Source: Clavibacter sepedonicus
Lineage (GTDB): Bacteria > Actinomycetota > Actinomycetes > Actinomycetales > Microbacteriaceae
Direction: 5' to 3'
DNA length: 64,000 nucleotides
NCBI RefSeq assembly: GCF_000069225.1
Contig: NC_010407.1
Span: 2,542,001-2,606,000, forward strand
Of this stretch, positions 18,050-28,445 are shown in pieces. The notes under the pieces were generated by a model. It was not told the DNA's origin, made no database searches, and was given only the letters and a program-made list of their open reading frames with translations. Position numbers and translations under genes: made by a program. Each line of letters starts with the position of its first letter. Position 1 is the stretch's first letter.

Positions 18050-19366
18050 ATGAGCGAGACGCGCACCGTGTCCATGCCCGCGGCGGATGCCCCGACGGTT
18101 GACGCGCCGTGGCCCGTCTCGGTGCTGTCGGGCAAGATCAAGGGCTGGATCGACCGGCTCGGCACCGCCTGGGTCGAGGGCGAGATCACCCAGTGGGGCG
18201 GATCCGGCGGCAACGTCTACGGGAAGCTCAAGGACCTCGACGTCGACGCCACCATCAGCTTCACCGTGTGGTCGTCCGTGCGCGCGAAGATCCCGGCCGA
18301 CCTCGGCCAGGGCGCCCGCGTCGTCGCGCTCGTGAAGCCGAACTACTGGGTCAAGGGCGGCACGCTCACGATGCAGGTGCTCGAGATGCGCCACGTCGGC
18401 CTCGGCGATCTGCTCGAGCGGCTCGAGCGGCTGCGCCAGACGCTGCGCGCCGAGGGCCTGTTCGACGCCGACCGCAAGCGCCGCCTGCCGTTCCTCCCCG
18501 GCTGCATTGGCCTCATCACGGGCAAGGACTCGGACGCCGAGAAGGACGTGCTGCGGAACGCGCAGCTGCACTGGCCGAGCGTCAGGTTCCGCGTCGTGCA
18601 CACCGCGGTGCAGGGCGACCGGGCCGCGGGCGAGGTCACGCGGGCCATCGGGGTGCTCGACGAGGATCCCGAGGTCGACGTCATCGTCATCGCGCGCGGC
18701 GGCGGCGACTTCCAAAACCTCCTCGTCTTCAGCGACGAGAAGCTGGTGCGCACGGCGGCCGCGTGCCGCACGCCGCTCGTCAGCGCGATCGGGCACGAGG
18801 CCGACCGGCCGCTGCTCGACGACGTGGCCGACCTCCGCGCATCCACCCCCACCGACGCCGCGAAGCGCGTCGTGCCGGACGTGTCCGAGGAGCTGTCGCG
18901 CGTGCAGCAGGCCCGCGCCCGCATCGGCATGCGGCTGACCAGCCAGGTGCGCGGCGAGATCGACCGCATCGAGCAGCTGCGGTCCCGGCCCGTGCTCGCG
19001 AGCACCTCGTGGATCGTCGACTCGCGCGCCGAGGAGCTCGGCCGCTACATCGCGCGCTCCGCGGAGCTCGCCGGCCGGGTCGTCGAGCGCGGGATGCAGC
19101 AGACGAGCGAGCTCTCACGGCAGCTGCGCACGCTCTCGCCGCAGCACGTGCTCGACCGCGGCTACGCGATCGTGCAGACGGCCGACGGATCCGCCCTCCG
19201 CGCCCCCGCGGACGCGCCCGACGGCACCGGCCTCGTGCTGCGGCTCGCCGCCGGCGCGCTCGGCGCGACCTCCACCGGCCCCACCGACGACATCCCGTCG
19301 TCGGCCGCGCGGCTGCCCGCCTCCCCCGCCCCGGACGCCCGGCCCGCGTCCGGCCCCGAAAGCTAG
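18050..19366 (+). CDS. xseA: Exodeoxyribonuclease VII large subunit
   Basis: The 438-residue product has an N-terminal OB fold ([39 protein letters not shown]). The Exonuc_VII_L catalytic region follows ([61 protein letters not shown]), and then a helical tail. A GGGGGAG Shine-Dalgarno precedes ATG 18050. With XseB it forms the multisubunit ExoVII that digests single-stranded DNA from both ends. xseB follows after 10 bp, and the following DUF4245 and carbonic anhydrase genes are so close that all four may share one transcript. Confidence 0.96.
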   Translation: MSETRTVSMPAADAPTVDAPWPVSVLSGKIKGWIDRLGTAWVEGEITQWGGSGGNVYGKLKDLDVDATISFTVWSSVRAKIPADLGQGARVVALVKPNYWVKGGTLTMQVLEMRHVGLGDLLERLERLRQTLRAEGLFDADRKRRLPFLPGCIGLITGKDSDAEKDVLRNAQLHWPSVRFRVVHTAVQGDRAAGEVTRAIGVLDEDPEVDVIVIARGGGDFQNLLVFSDEKLVRTAAACRTPLVSAIGHEADRPLLDDVADLRASTPTDAAKRVVPDVSEELSRVQQARARIGMRLTSQVRGEIDRIEQLRSRPVLASTSWIVDSRAEELGRYIARSAELAGRVVERGMQQTSELSRQLRTLSPQHVLDRGYAIVQTADGSALRAPADAPDGTGLVLRLAAGALGATSTGPTDDIPSSAARLPASPAPDARPASGPES

Positions 19367-19376
19367 GATCTCCCCC

Positions 19377-19619
19377 ATGCCCACCAGCCCCGCCGACACC
19401 GGCGCACGCCTGCCCGACGTCTCCGAGCTCAGCTACGAGGAGGCGCGCGACGCCCTGGTGCGCGTCGTCAACGACCTCGAGCAGGGCGCATCCACGCTCG
19501 AGGAGTCGATCGCCCTGTGGGAGCGCGGCGAGGCCCTCGCGGCCCGCTGCGAGGAGTGGCTGCTCGGCGCCAAGGCGCGGCTCGACGCGGCCCGCACCAC
19601 CGCGCCAGACGCCGGCTGA
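19377..19619 (+). CDS. xseB: Exodeoxyribonuclease VII small subunit
   Basis: The 80-residue helical protein contains [20 protein letters not shown] and [24 protein letters not shown], the hallmark two-helix hairpin of XseB. It binds the helical tail of XseA in the ExoVII complex. It lies 10 bp after xseA and 2 bp before the DUF4245 gene. Confidence 0.96.
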   Translation: MPTSPADTGARLPDVSELSYEEARDALVRVVNDLEQGASTLEESIALWERGEALAARCEEWLLGAKARLDAARTTAPDAG

Positions 19620-19621
19620 CC

Positions 19622-20335
19622 GTGGCGAAGGACCGCACCCCGAACGTCGTCGCCGAGCTCGGCCGACCGGAGACGCCCGAGGAGACCGCCGCCCGCAAGG
19701 CCGCCGACTCCCGCCGCCACCGCGCCAAGCAGACGTTCCGCAACCTGCTCTACTCGCTCATCGTCACGGTCGCGACCGTCGCGGTGATCGTCGCGCTCGT
19801 CCCCCGCTCGAACACCACGATCCTCCCCGACGTCGACTACGGCGCCGCGGCCGCCGAGGCGCAGGGCGGGTTCCCGCAGACGCTCGTGGTGCCCGACCTG
19901 CCGACGGCCTGGAAGAGCAACGACGCCGAGATCCGCCCGGCCGGCCGTGACGGCGTGGCCGTCTGGTACATCGGCCTCATCACGCCGAGCAACCGCTACA
20001 TCGGGATCTCGCAGGGCATCGACGCGAACGCCACCTGGCTCGACGAGACGCTGCAGTCCGCGCCCGAGGTGAGCTCGGAGGAGATCGGCGGCCTCGACTG
20101 GACGCTGTACGACAACTCGCAGGCGGACGAGCCGGGCAACGTCGTCCTCGCGGCGAGCGCCGTCGACGGCGACAGCACCTACGCGATCTACGGCACGGCC
20201 GACGCGAACGAGCTCCGCACCGCGATCGACGCGGTCGCCGCCGCGCGCACCGCCCCGGCGGGCGCGACGCCGTCGCCGTCGCCCGCCGACGGCACCACCA
20301 GCACCACCGCACCGGAAGAGGGGAACGAGGGATGA
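19622..20335 (+). CDS. DUF4245 domain-containing membrane-anchored protein
   Basis: The 237-residue protein has a charged cytoplasmic N-terminus, one membrane anchor at about residues 40-60 (LLYSLIVTVATVAVIVALVP), an extracytoplasmic DUF4245 domain (residues 75-205) and a Ser/Thr/Pro-rich C-terminal tail. The W.I.LI.P...Y.GI.QG pattern and TYAIYGTAD segment are typical for DUF4245, whose function is unknown. GTG 19622 is chosen because it lies 2 bp after xseB. The stop overlaps the carbonic anhydrase start (ATGA). The xseAB-DUF4245 order is common in actinobacteria. Confidence 0.88.
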   Translation: MAKDRTPNVVAELGRPETPEETAARKAADSRRHRAKQTFRNLLYSLIVTVATVAVIVALVPRSNTTILPDVDYGAAAAEAQGGFPQTLVVPDLPTAWKSNDAEIRPAGRDGVAVWYIGLITPSNRYIGISQGIDANATWLDETLQSAPEVSSEEIGGLDWTLYDNSQADEPGNVVLAASAVDGDSTYAIYGTADANELRTAIDAVAAARTAPAGATPSPSPADGTTSTTAPEEGNEG

Positions 20336-20994
20336 CGGATCAGGTCGAGACCGCGCAGGACGACGCCGTGCAGGCACCCGCCGCGGTGTGGGCGGAGATG
20401 GTGGAGGGCAACGCGCGCTTCGTCGCCGGCACCCCCGAGCACCCGCGCCAGGACGTGGAGCGCCGCGCCGCGCTCGCCCACGTGCAGCGCCCGGTGGCCG
20501 CGCTCTTCGGCTGCAGCGACTCGCGGCTCGCGGCCGAGATCATCTTCGACAAGGGCCTCGGCGACCTCTTCGTGATCCGCAACGCGGGCCAGATCATCTC
20601 GGACTCCGTGCTCGGCAGCCTCGAGTACGCCGTCGCCGTGCTGGGCGTGCCGCTGATCGTGGTGCTCGGGCACGACGAGTGCGGTGCCGTGCGCGCCGCG
20701 ATCGAGAGCGCGGCACCCGGTGCCGAGGCGCTGCCGCCGCACATCGCGAAGCTCATCGCACCCATCGCGCCCGCCGTGCACCGCGTCGCGGGCGACCATG
20801 TCGTGCCCAGCGAGGTCGACGCGGGCGAGGTCGGACGCCAGCACCTGCGCGGCACCGTGACCCGCATGCTGGAGGCGTCCGAGATGATCTCCGACCGGGT
20901 GGCGGCCGGTAGCCTGGCCATCGTCGGCGCCAACTACAAGCTCCTCGAGGGCACCGCGGTGCCCGACGTCATCGTGGGCGACATCCCTCGCTAG
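20332..20994 (+). CDS. Beta-class carbonic anhydrase
   Basis: The 220-residue enzyme hydrates CO2 to bicarbonate. Zinc ligands are visible as Cys in FGCSDSRLAAE (with the catalytic Asp/Arg dyad in CSDSR) and as His and Cys in LGHDECGAVRAA. The FVIRNAGQIISDSVLGSLEYA strand-helix is typical for the plant-type (beta) family. No signal peptide is seen, so it should be cytoplasmic. It is translationally coupled to the upstream DUF4245 gene and followed by fumC after 84 bp. Confidence 0.94.
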   Translation: MTDQVETAQDDAVQAPAAVWAEMVEGNARFVAGTPEHPRQDVERRAALAHVQRPVAALFGCSDSRLAAEIIFDKGLGDLFVIRNAGQIISDSVLGSLEYAVAVLGVPLIVVLGHDECGAVRAAIESAAPGAEALPPHIAKLIAPIAPAVHRVAGDHVVPSEVDAGEVGRQHLRGTVTRMLEASEMISDRVAAGSLAIVGANYKLLEGTAVPDVIVGDIPR

Positions 20995-21078
20995 AGGGGC
21001 CGTCCGCGCTGACCCGCACACTCCCAGGGCCCACGAGGCCGTGGGCGCATCACCCGTCCCGAAGGAGAGAGAAACAGC

Positions 21079-22506
<1,428 letters not shown>

Positions 22507-22515
22507 GGGCAGCGC

Positions 22516-22794
22516 ATGACCGCCGAGCCCGGATCCTCCCGCACCCCGCACGCCGGCCTCGTCGCTGTCGATGCCGCCATAGCCGCCCACCCGCTGTCAT
22601 CAGATCGGGTGACGCGTGCCCACGCGATCATCGAGACGTCCGACCGCGACGACAGGGCATCCGTCGAAGCACGGCTGGCCGACGCGGACCTCCCCGGTCT
22701 CGCGGAGCTCGGGAGGATCCAGGTGCGCCACTCGCTCAGCTGGTGGCGGCTGCACCGCCGACGTCGGCGGATCCTCGCCCGACTCGACCGCTAG
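22516..22794 (+). CDS. Small hypothetical protein
   Basis: The 92-residue frame starts 9 bp after the fumC stop. The product has no membrane segment, a mildly acidic N-terminal half (SDRDDRASVEARLADADLPG) and a very basic C-terminus (WWRLHRRRRRILARLDR). I recognise no family. Support comes from its position directly behind fumC, the terminator that follows immediately after its stop, and the absence of any competing frame. Codon third positions are less GC-biased than in fumC, so a spurious call remains possible. Confidence 0.5.
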   Translation: MTAEPGSSRTPHAGLVAVDAAIAAHPLSSDRVTRAHAIIETSDRDDRASVEARLADADLPGLAELGRIQVRHSLSWWRLHRRRRRILARLDR

Positions 22795-22807
22795 CCGCAC
22801 CGACGCC

Positions 22808-22843
22808 GACGGGCGCCGCTCCCCTCGGGGACCGGCGCCCGTC
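22808..22843. terminator. Hairpin terminator between the small ORF and phoH-like gene
   Basis: 11-bp perfect arms (GACGGGCGCCG and complement) enclose a loop that itself can pair (CCCC/GGGG). It lies between convergent genes and is probably used from both sides. Confidence 0.8.
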
Positions 22844-22864
22844 GTCATGCGCGGAGCGGGTGGA

Positions 22865-24211
22865 TCACACGGGGTCGCCGTCGAGCAGCCCCGTGACGAG
22901 CGCCGCGATGGCGCTCCGCTCCGAGCGGGTGAGCGTGATGTGCCCGAACAGCTCGTGGCCCTTGAGCGTCTCGATGACGCTCGCGACGCCGTCGTGCCGC
23001 CCGACGCGGAGGTTGTCGCGCTGCGCGACGTCGTGCGTGAGCACCACGCGCGAGTTCTGGCCGATGCGGCTGAGCACCGTGAGCAGCACGTTGCGCTCGA
23101 GCGACTGCGCCTCGTCGACGATCACGAACGCGTCGTGCAGCGAGCGCCCGCGGATGTGGGTGAGCGGCAGCACCTCGAGGATCCCGCGCTCCACCACCTC
23201 GTCCATGACGTTCTGCGAGACGACCGACCCGAGGGTGTCGAACACGGCCTGCGCCCACGGGTTCATCTTCTCGGCGGCGTCGCCCGGCAGGTAGCCGAGC
23301 TCCTGTCCGCCGACCGCGTACAGCGGCCGGAACACCATGATCTTGCGGTGCTGCTGCTTCTCCAGCACCGCCTCGAGCGCGGCGCACAGGGCGAGCGCCG
23401 ACTTGCCGGTGCCGGCGCTGCCGCCGAGGGACACGATTCCCACCTCGCGGTCGAGCAGGAGGTCGATCGCGAGCCGCTGCTCGGCCGAGCGGCCCTTGAG
23501 GCCGAACACCTCGCGGTCGCCGCGGACCAGGTTGACCGTGCCGCGGCGGACGACGCGGCCGAGGGCGGATCCGCGGTCGGAGTGCAGCACGACGCCGGTG
23601 TTCACGGGCAGGTCCTGCACGACGCGCGTCTGCAGCGTCTCGCCGTCGTAGAGGTCGGCCATCTGCTCGCTGGAGAGCGTGACGTCGGCCATGCCGGTCC
23701 AGCCGCTGTCCACGGCGAGCTCGGCGCGGTACTCCTCGGCCATGAGCCCGATGGAGGCGGCCTTCACGCGCAGCGGCATGTCCTTCGAGACGACCGTGAC
23801 CGCGAGGCCCTCGGTCGACAGGTTGAGCGCGACCGCGAGGATCCGCGAGTCGTTGTCGCCGAGCTGCAGGCCGTTCGGGAGCGCGGCCATGCTGGAGTGG
23901 TTGAGCTCCACGCGCAGCGTGCCGCCGGCCTCGCCCACCTCGATGGGGAAGTCGAGCCGCTCGTGCTCCTCGCGGAGCTGGTCGAGGAGGCGGAGGGCCT
24001 GGCGCGCGAAGTAGCCGATCTCCGGGTCGTTCCGCTTCGACTCGAGCTCCGTGATGACGATGACCGGGATCACCACCGCGTGCTCGGCGAAGCGGAAGAG
24101 CGCACGCGGGTCGGACAGGAGGACGGAGGTGTCGAGCACGTACGTGCGCTCGGCCTGCGGCGTCTCCTCCCCCCGGCTCGCGCGTCGTGCGGTGCTGCTC
24201 TGGCTGTCCAT
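22865..24211 (-). CDS. PIN domain-PhoH ATPase fusion (PhoH2-type)
   Basis: The 448-residue product carries an N-terminal PIN RNase domain ([46 protein letters not shown]). A PhoH helicase-like ATPase domain follows with Walker [13 protein letters not shown], Walker [13 protein letters not shown] and a conserved THDVAQRDN. PhoH2 proteins couple RNA unwinding with PIN cleavage and are toxin-antitoxin related in mycobacteria, although no small antitoxin gene is visible here. ATG 24211 is adopted. ATG 24232 is an alternative giving seven extra residues, and neither has a convincing Shine-Dalgarno. The gene is monocistronic between a terminator and uppS. Confidence 0.93.
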   Translation of the reverse strand: MDSQSSTARRASRGEETPQAERTYVLDTSVLLSDPRALFRFAEHAVVIPVIVITELESKRNDPEIGYFARQALRLLDQLREEHERLDFPIEVGEAGGTLRVELNHSSMAALPNGLQLGDNDSRILAVALNLSTEGLAVTVVSKDMPLRVKAASIGLMAEEYRAELAVDSGWTGMADVTLSSEQMADLYDGETLQTRVVQDLPVNTGVVLHSDRGSALGRVVRRGTVNLVRGDREVFGLKGRSAEQRLAIDLLLDREVGIVSLGGSAGTGKSALALCAALEAVLEKQQHRKIMVFRPLYAVGGQELGYLPGDAAEKMNPWAQAVFDTLGSVVSQNVMDEVVERGILEVLPLTHIRGRSLHDAFVIVDEAQSLERNVLLTVLSRIGQNSRVVLTHDVAQRDNLRVGRHDGVASVIETLKGHELFGHITLTRSERSAIAALVTGLLDGDPV

Positions 24212-24435
24212 CGGGGCCACGGGCCACTCCATCCCCGAGCGGTCGCGCTCGGATCCTGACGGCGATCGGGCCACGGTGGCGAGAAGAGATCCTGCGGCCC
24301 TCTCGATCGGGCGCCATGCCCGATGAGTGCGAACCTACGTCGCCCACCGTCGCCGTGACCAGAGCGACGCGGGTCCGGATGTGTCGCGGACATTAACTCT
24401 TCCTCCGCGCGCGCCGGGCGGCGTCGGAGGAGCCG

Positions 24436-25221
24436 TCAGGAGCCGAAGCGGCGCTGGCGCGAGGAGTAGTCGCGGAGGGCGCGGAGGAAGTCGACCTCGC
24501 GGAGGTCCGGGCCCAGCGCCTCCATGAAGTAGAGCTCGCTGTGCGCCGACTGCCACAGCATGAAGTCGCTGATGCGCTGCTCGCCCGAGGTGCGGATCAC
24601 GAGGTCGGGATCCGGCTGCCCGCTCGTGTACAGGTGCTCGCCGATGAGGTCGGGCGTGAGGAGCGCCGCGAGATCCTCCAGCGTGCCGCCGGCCAGGTGG
24701 TGCTGCTGCACGATGCTGCGCATGGCGTCGGCGATCTCGGTGCGCCCGCCGTAGCCCACGGCCAGGTTGATGTGGAGGCCCCCGTTGCCCTGGGAGCGCT
24801 CCTCGGAGGCGTCGAGCCGGGCGATGAGCTCCGGCGGCAGGCCCTCGTCGGATCCGACGTGCTTGACGCGCCAGTCGCGGTGCTTGGAAAGGTCCTCCGC
24901 GAGCTCCCCGATGATGTCGATGAGCGCGGTGAGCTCGGCGCTGCCACGGCCCGTCAGGTTGTCGGTGGAGAGCAGGTAGAGGGTGGTGACCTTGATGTCG
25001 AGGTCGTCGCACCACTCGAGGAACTCGAGGAACTTGGCCGCTCCCGCGCGGTGCCCGTGGGCCGCGGACTCGAGCCCGAGCTGGCGGGCCCAGCGGCGGT
25101 TGCCGTCGAGGATCATCGCGATGTGGTGCGGCAGCGCGTTCCGGTCGAGGCCGCGGCGGATGCGCTTCTGGTACGCCCGGTAAAGCAGACCGCGCCACGG
25201 TCGGATCGGCTTCTCTCGCAC
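24436..25221 (-). CDS. uppS: Isoprenyl transferase (undecaprenyl diphosphate synthase family)
   Basis: The 261-residue enzyme condenses IPP onto allylic diphosphates to make the polyprenyl lipid carrier for cell-wall synthesis. Landmarks are HHIAMILDGNRRWARQLG (catalytic Asp and phosphate-binding motif), GHRAGAAKFLEFLEWC, TLYLLSTDNLTGRG, LAVGYGGRTEIADA and the C-terminal DLVIRTSGEQRISDFMLWQ with HSELYF. GTG 25221 gives the usual short basic N-terminus (REKPIRPWRGLLYRAYQKR). It acts at the membrane surface. It is divergent from the hemolysin III gene with 81 bp between starts. Confidence 0.95.
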   Translation of the reverse strand: MREKPIRPWRGLLYRAYQKRIRRGLDRNALPHHIAMILDGNRRWARQLGLESAAHGHRAGAAKFLEFLEWCDDLDIKVTTLYLLSTDNLTGRGSAELTALIDIIGELAEDLSKHRDWRVKHVGSDEGLPPELIARLDASEERSQGNGGLHINLAVGYGGRTEIADAMRSIVQQHHLAGGTLEDLAALLTPDLIGEHLYTSGQPDPDLVIRTSGEQRISDFMLWQSAHSELYFMEALGPDLREVDFLRALRDYSSRQRRFGS

Positions 25222-25302
25222 GCAGGCAACGCTATCCCACGCGCCCGTGAGCCCGGATCGCCCGCCCGGCTGACGTCCCCCGAGCTGTCCTACACTCGCA
25301 GG

Positions 25303-26058
25303 ATGACGCGCGACGCCTCCTCCCCCGGACCGCTCGGCAGGCCGGAGGGCGAGACGCCCGAGGACGAGGCGCACGTCCCGCACCTCCCGCTCGTCGAGGA
25401 CGCGCAGGACGTCGGCCCGGAGCCCAAGCCCACCTGGCGCGGCTGGCTGCACGCGGGCATGACCCCGGTGGCGCTCGTGCTCGGGATCGTGCTCATCGCG
25501 GCCGCAGAGGGGGCCGCGGCGAAGATCGCGTGCGCCGTGTTCGTGGCGTCGTCGCTGCTGCTGTTCGGCGTCTCGGCCGTCTACCACCGTTTCGACTGGT
25601 CGCCGCGGGCGAGGATCCTCCTCAAGCGGATGGACCACGCCAACATCTTCCTGCTCATCGCGGGCTCGTACACGCCCATCACCGTGCTCGCGCTGCCGCA
25701 CGGGAAGTCGGTGCTGCTGCTCTGGCTGGTGTGGTCGGGCGCCGCGCTCGGCGTGCTCTTCCGCGTGCTCTGGATCCACGCCCCGCGCTGGCTCTACGTG
25801 CTGCTCTACCTCGTGCTCGGCTACGCGTCGCTCGTGTTCATCGTCGACTTCTTCCGGGCCGACGCGGCGATGATGACGCTCATCCTCGCGGGCGGCCTCG
25901 CCTACACGGTGGGCGCGGTGGCGTACGCGCTGAAGCGGCCGAACCCCTGGCCCGGCCGCTTCGGCTTCCACGAGATCTTCCACGCGTTCACCCTGGTGGC
26001 GTTCCTCTGCCACTGGACGGGCATCTTCCTGGTGGCGACGCACCCGCCCGTCGTCTGA
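25303..26058 (+). CDS. Hemolysin III / PAQR family membrane protein (TrhA)
   Basis: The 251-residue product has an acidic cytoplasmic N-terminus of about 45 residues and then seven membrane segments. The family histidines and acids are present: FGVSAVYHRFDW, KRMDHANIFLLIAGSYTP and FHEIFHAFTLVAFLCHW, which build the putative zinc-dependent hydrolase site. Despite the name, bacterial members are mostly linked to membrane lipid homeostasis. A large terminator overlaps the stop codon. The gene is divergent from uppS. Confidence 0.92.
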   Translation: MTRDASSPGPLGRPEGETPEDEAHVPHLPLVEDAQDVGPEPKPTWRGWLHAGMTPVALVLGIVLIAAAEGAAAKIACAVFVASSLLLFGVSAVYHRFDWSPRARILLKRMDHANIFLLIAGSYTPITVLALPHGKSVLLLWLVWSGAALGVLFRVLWIHAPRWLYVLLYLVLGYASLVFIVDFFRADAAMMTLILAGGLAYTVGAVAYALKRPNPWPGRFGFHEIFHAFTLVAFLCHWTGIFLVATHPPVV

Positions 26059-26074
26059 CCGGGCGGGTGCGTCG
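26036..26074. terminator. Hairpin terminator overlapping the hemolysin III stop
   Basis: 14-bp perfect arms (CGACGCACCCGCCC and complement) hold an 11-nt loop that contains the TGA of the hemolysin III gene. It separates the convergent hemolysin III and solute-binding protein genes. Confidence 0.8.
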
Positions 26075-26081
26075 GCGCCCG

Positions 26082-27461
26082 CTACAGGTAGGGCTGCACG
26101 TTCTCCGTGTAGGCGCTCGTGAGCTGCGTCGCGGCGGCGGGGAAAACTGCCGCTGGGTCCGCATCCTGCGTGAGGATCTGCGACCACGGCTGCTGCAGGT
26201 ACGTGTCGCCGTTGGGGATCAGCGTGCGCGCCCAGTCCTGCGAGCGCACGTGCTCGAGGCTGTCGTACACGGTGCGGAACGCCGGGTTCGAGGCCCAGAA
26301 GCCCGTGAGGTCGGACGACTGGCCGGCCGAGGTGCGCACGGGAGCGTAGCCCGTCTTCTTGGCGAAGGCGACCTGCTGGTCGACCTCCGTGACGTGCTTG
26401 ATGAACATGGCCGCCGCGAGCTGCTGCTCCTTGGTCTTGCTGCCGATCACCGCGAGGCCCGTGCCGCCCGTGGGCACGAACCGGCCCTGCGGTCCGCCCG
26501 GCAGGACGCCCGTGCCGATGGGGAACTTGGCGCTCGCGGTGACGATGCCGACCGCGCCCGCCGAGGCGATGGTGCAGGGTGCGAGGCCGCCCGCGAAGTC
26601 GACCGCGGTGTCGCCGCTGGCCGCCGCCACGTTCGCGATCTTCGAGTCGAAGACGAGGCCGCGCGCGTAGCGGGCCGCCTCGAGCGTCTCCGGCTGGTCG
26701 AGCTTCAGGTCCCAGCCGTCGGAGTACTGGCCGCCGCGGCCCCACAGGACGTTGCTCATCGCCCAGGTGCCGATGGATCCCTGCGGCAGGCGGACGGCGG
26801 GCGTGCCGCCGGTCGCCTTCATGATGGTGGGCGCCCACTCCTCGAGCTCGGCCCAGGTGTCGGGCGCGCGGTCGGGGAGGCCGGCCTTCTGCCAGATCGA
26901 CTTGTCGTAGTAGAAGATCGGCGTCGAGCGGGCGTACGGCACCGCGTACCGCGCACCGTTGTAGAGGTAGTCGTCGAGGAACACCTTGTTGAAGTCGTCG
27001 AGCTCGAAGCCGAGGTGCGACATGAGGCCGTCCATCGCGATCGACTGCTTGTTGACCATGTAGCGGAACCACCACGTGTCGCTCGCGTTCACCATGTCGG
27101 GCATGCTGTCGGTGCCCGCGGCGGCCTGCAGCTTCTGCGCGATCTCGTCGTAGCTCGCGCCGCCCGTCACCACGTTCACGGTGATGCCGGTCTTCGCGAG
27201 GAAGTCCGCCGCGAACTGCGCCTCGAGGTCGGACGTCTGGCCGGGGTGCGTGGTCCACCAGGTGATGTCGGTGGCGGGCTGGATCCCGTCCCAGTCGGTG
27301 TCGGGGGCCGCGGTGGCCGCCGTGTCGCCGCCGACCGACGGGCCGGAGCAGGCCGCGAGGAGCGCGGTGCCGCCGAGGACGGCGCCGAGCTTCAGCATGT
27401 CGCGGCGGCGGAGGGAGCTGTCGGCCGCGGCGCCGAACGCCGAGCGGGGGTCGATGGGCAT
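26082..27461 (-). CDS. ABC transporter extracellular sugar-binding lipoprotein
   Basis: The product has 459 residues. The N-terminus combines a twin-arginine-like SLRRRDMLKLG with a hydrophobic stretch and lipobox LLAAC (Cys at about 38), so it is a lipoprotein on the outer face of the membrane. The body is a cluster B (family 1) carbohydrate/glycerol-phosphate binding protein: ITWWTTHPGQTSDLEAQFA, ARYAVPYARSTPIFYYDKS, TWAELEEWAPTI, FIKHVTEVDQQVAFAKKTGY. The combination recalls UgpB, but substrate is not determined. It is last in an operon behind two permease genes. No ATPase gene is present, as in many actinobacterial systems that share an MsiK-type ATPase. Confidence 0.92.
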   Translation of the reverse strand: MPIDPRSAFGAAADSSLRRRDMLKLGAVLGGTALLAACSGPSVGGDTAATAAPDTDWDGIQPATDITWWTTHPGQTSDLEAQFAADFLAKTGITVNVVTGGASYDEIAQKLQAAAGTDSMPDMVNASDTWWFRYMVNKQSIAMDGLMSHLGFELDDFNKVFLDDYLYNGARYAVPYARSTPIFYYDKSIWQKAGLPDRAPDTWAELEEWAPTIMKATGGTPAVRLPQGSIGTWAMSNVLWGRGGQYSDGWDLKLDQPETLEAARYARGLVFDSKIANVAAASGDTAVDFAGGLAPCTIASAGAVGIVTASAKFPIGTGVLPGGPQGRFVPTGGTGLAVIGSKTKEQQLAAAMFIKHVTEVDQQVAFAKKTGYAPVRTSAGQSSDLTGFWASNPAFRTVYDSLEHVRSQDWARTLIPNGDTYLQQPWSQILTQDADPAAVFPAAATQLTSAYTENVQPYL

Positions 27462-27530
27462 GGTTCTCCTGGGGTTCGGGGATGCGGGTCGAGCGGGAGG
27501 GAGGGACGGGTGTCGAGAGGGGGAGGCGCG

Positions 27531-28445
27531 TCAGCCGGTCACGGCGCCGGCGGTGAGGCCGCCGACGATGCGCCGCTGGAAGACGAGGAAGACCGCGAGC
27601 ACGGGGATCGTGACGATGACGGTGCCCGCCATGAGCACGCCCCAGTTGGTGATGCCCGTGGTGTCCTGGAGCAGGGTGAGGCCGACGGGCAGCGTCATCA
27701 TGCGCGGGTCGGTCGTGACGAGGAGCGGCCAGAGGTAGTCGTTCCACTCGCCGACGATGGAGACCAGCGCGACGGCGGCGATCGTGGGGCCCGACATGGG
27801 GATCACGAACGACCACAGGCGGCGGAGGTGCCCGACGCCGTCCATCGCGGCGGCCTCCAGCACGGAGCCCGGCAGCGTGAGGAAGTGCTGGCGGAAGAGG
27901 AACGTGCCGTACGCGCTCGCGACGCCGGGGAGGATGAGGCCGGGGTAGGTGTTGATCCAGCCGAGGCCCGCGATGACCTGGTAGTTCGGGATCATCACGA
28001 TCTGCTGCGGCACGAGGAGCGCGAGGATCACGACGCCGAACCACACCTTCGTGAACGGCACGCGGATGAAGACGAGCGCGTACGCGGTCATGAGGCCGAG
28101 CAGCACCTTGAGGCCCGAGCCGACGATCGTCTTCACGAGGCTGTTGGTCGCGAGCGTGGAGAAGGAGACCGTGTCGGACGCGGTCGCGTAGTTCGTCGGG
28201 GCGAACGACGACGGCAGGATCTTCAGCGGCAGCGAGTAGATCTCGCCGAAGTCCTTGAAGCTCGTGAGCACCATCCACACGAGCGGCAGGAGCATGACGA
28301 CGACCGCGAGAGCGAGGGCGAGGTACGTGCCGGCGAGGGGCGGGCGCGTGGATCCGGACACGTCCGGACGACGGCGGCTGCCGCGCGGACGGCGGATCCC
28401 CGCGGGGACCCCCGCGGGCTCGGGGCGGGCGATGGTCGTGGTCAC
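27531..28445 (-). CDS. Carbohydrate ABC transporter permease (MalG/UgpE type)
   Basis: The 304-residue product has a charged cytoplasmic N-terminus and six membrane segments. The EAA loop that contacts the ATPase is present as EAAAMDGVGHLRRLWSFVIPMSGP. The FKDFGEIYSLPL segment after the first helix and SIVGEWNDYLWPLLV are typical of the second permease of CUT1 sugar transporters. GTG 28445 overlaps the stop of the first permease by 4 bp (GTGA). It pairs with that protein in the membrane to form the channel for the sugar delivered by the lipoprotein encoded 69 bp downstream. Confidence 0.94.
   Translation of the reverse strand: MTTTIARPEPAGVPAGIRRPRGSRRRPDVSGSTRPPLAGTYLALALAVVVMLLPLVWMVLTSFKDFGEIYSLPLKILPSSFAPTNYATASDTVSFSTLATNSLVKTIVGSGLKVLLGLMTAYALVFIRVPFTKVWFGVVILALLVPQQIVMIPNYQVIAGLGWINTYPGLILPGVASAYGTFLFRQHFLTLPGSVLEAAAMDGVGHLRRLWSFVIPMSGPTIAAVALVSIVGEWNDYLWPLLVTTDPRMMTLPVGLTLLQDTTGITNWGVLMAGTVIVTIPVLAVFLVFQRRIVGGLTAGAVTG

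Noticed and set aside
22516-22794. Small ORF after fumC as a toxin or regulator
   Set aside because: It has only a basic C-terminus and no recognisable domain, so it is kept as hypothetical without functional claim.
24436-28278. A 1,280-codon open frame on the minus strand
   Set aside because: Only the last 261 codons are the uppS gene. The rest is GC-rich antisense or out-of-frame shadow of the hemolysin III and ABC transporter genes, with arginine/alanine-rich nonsense composition.
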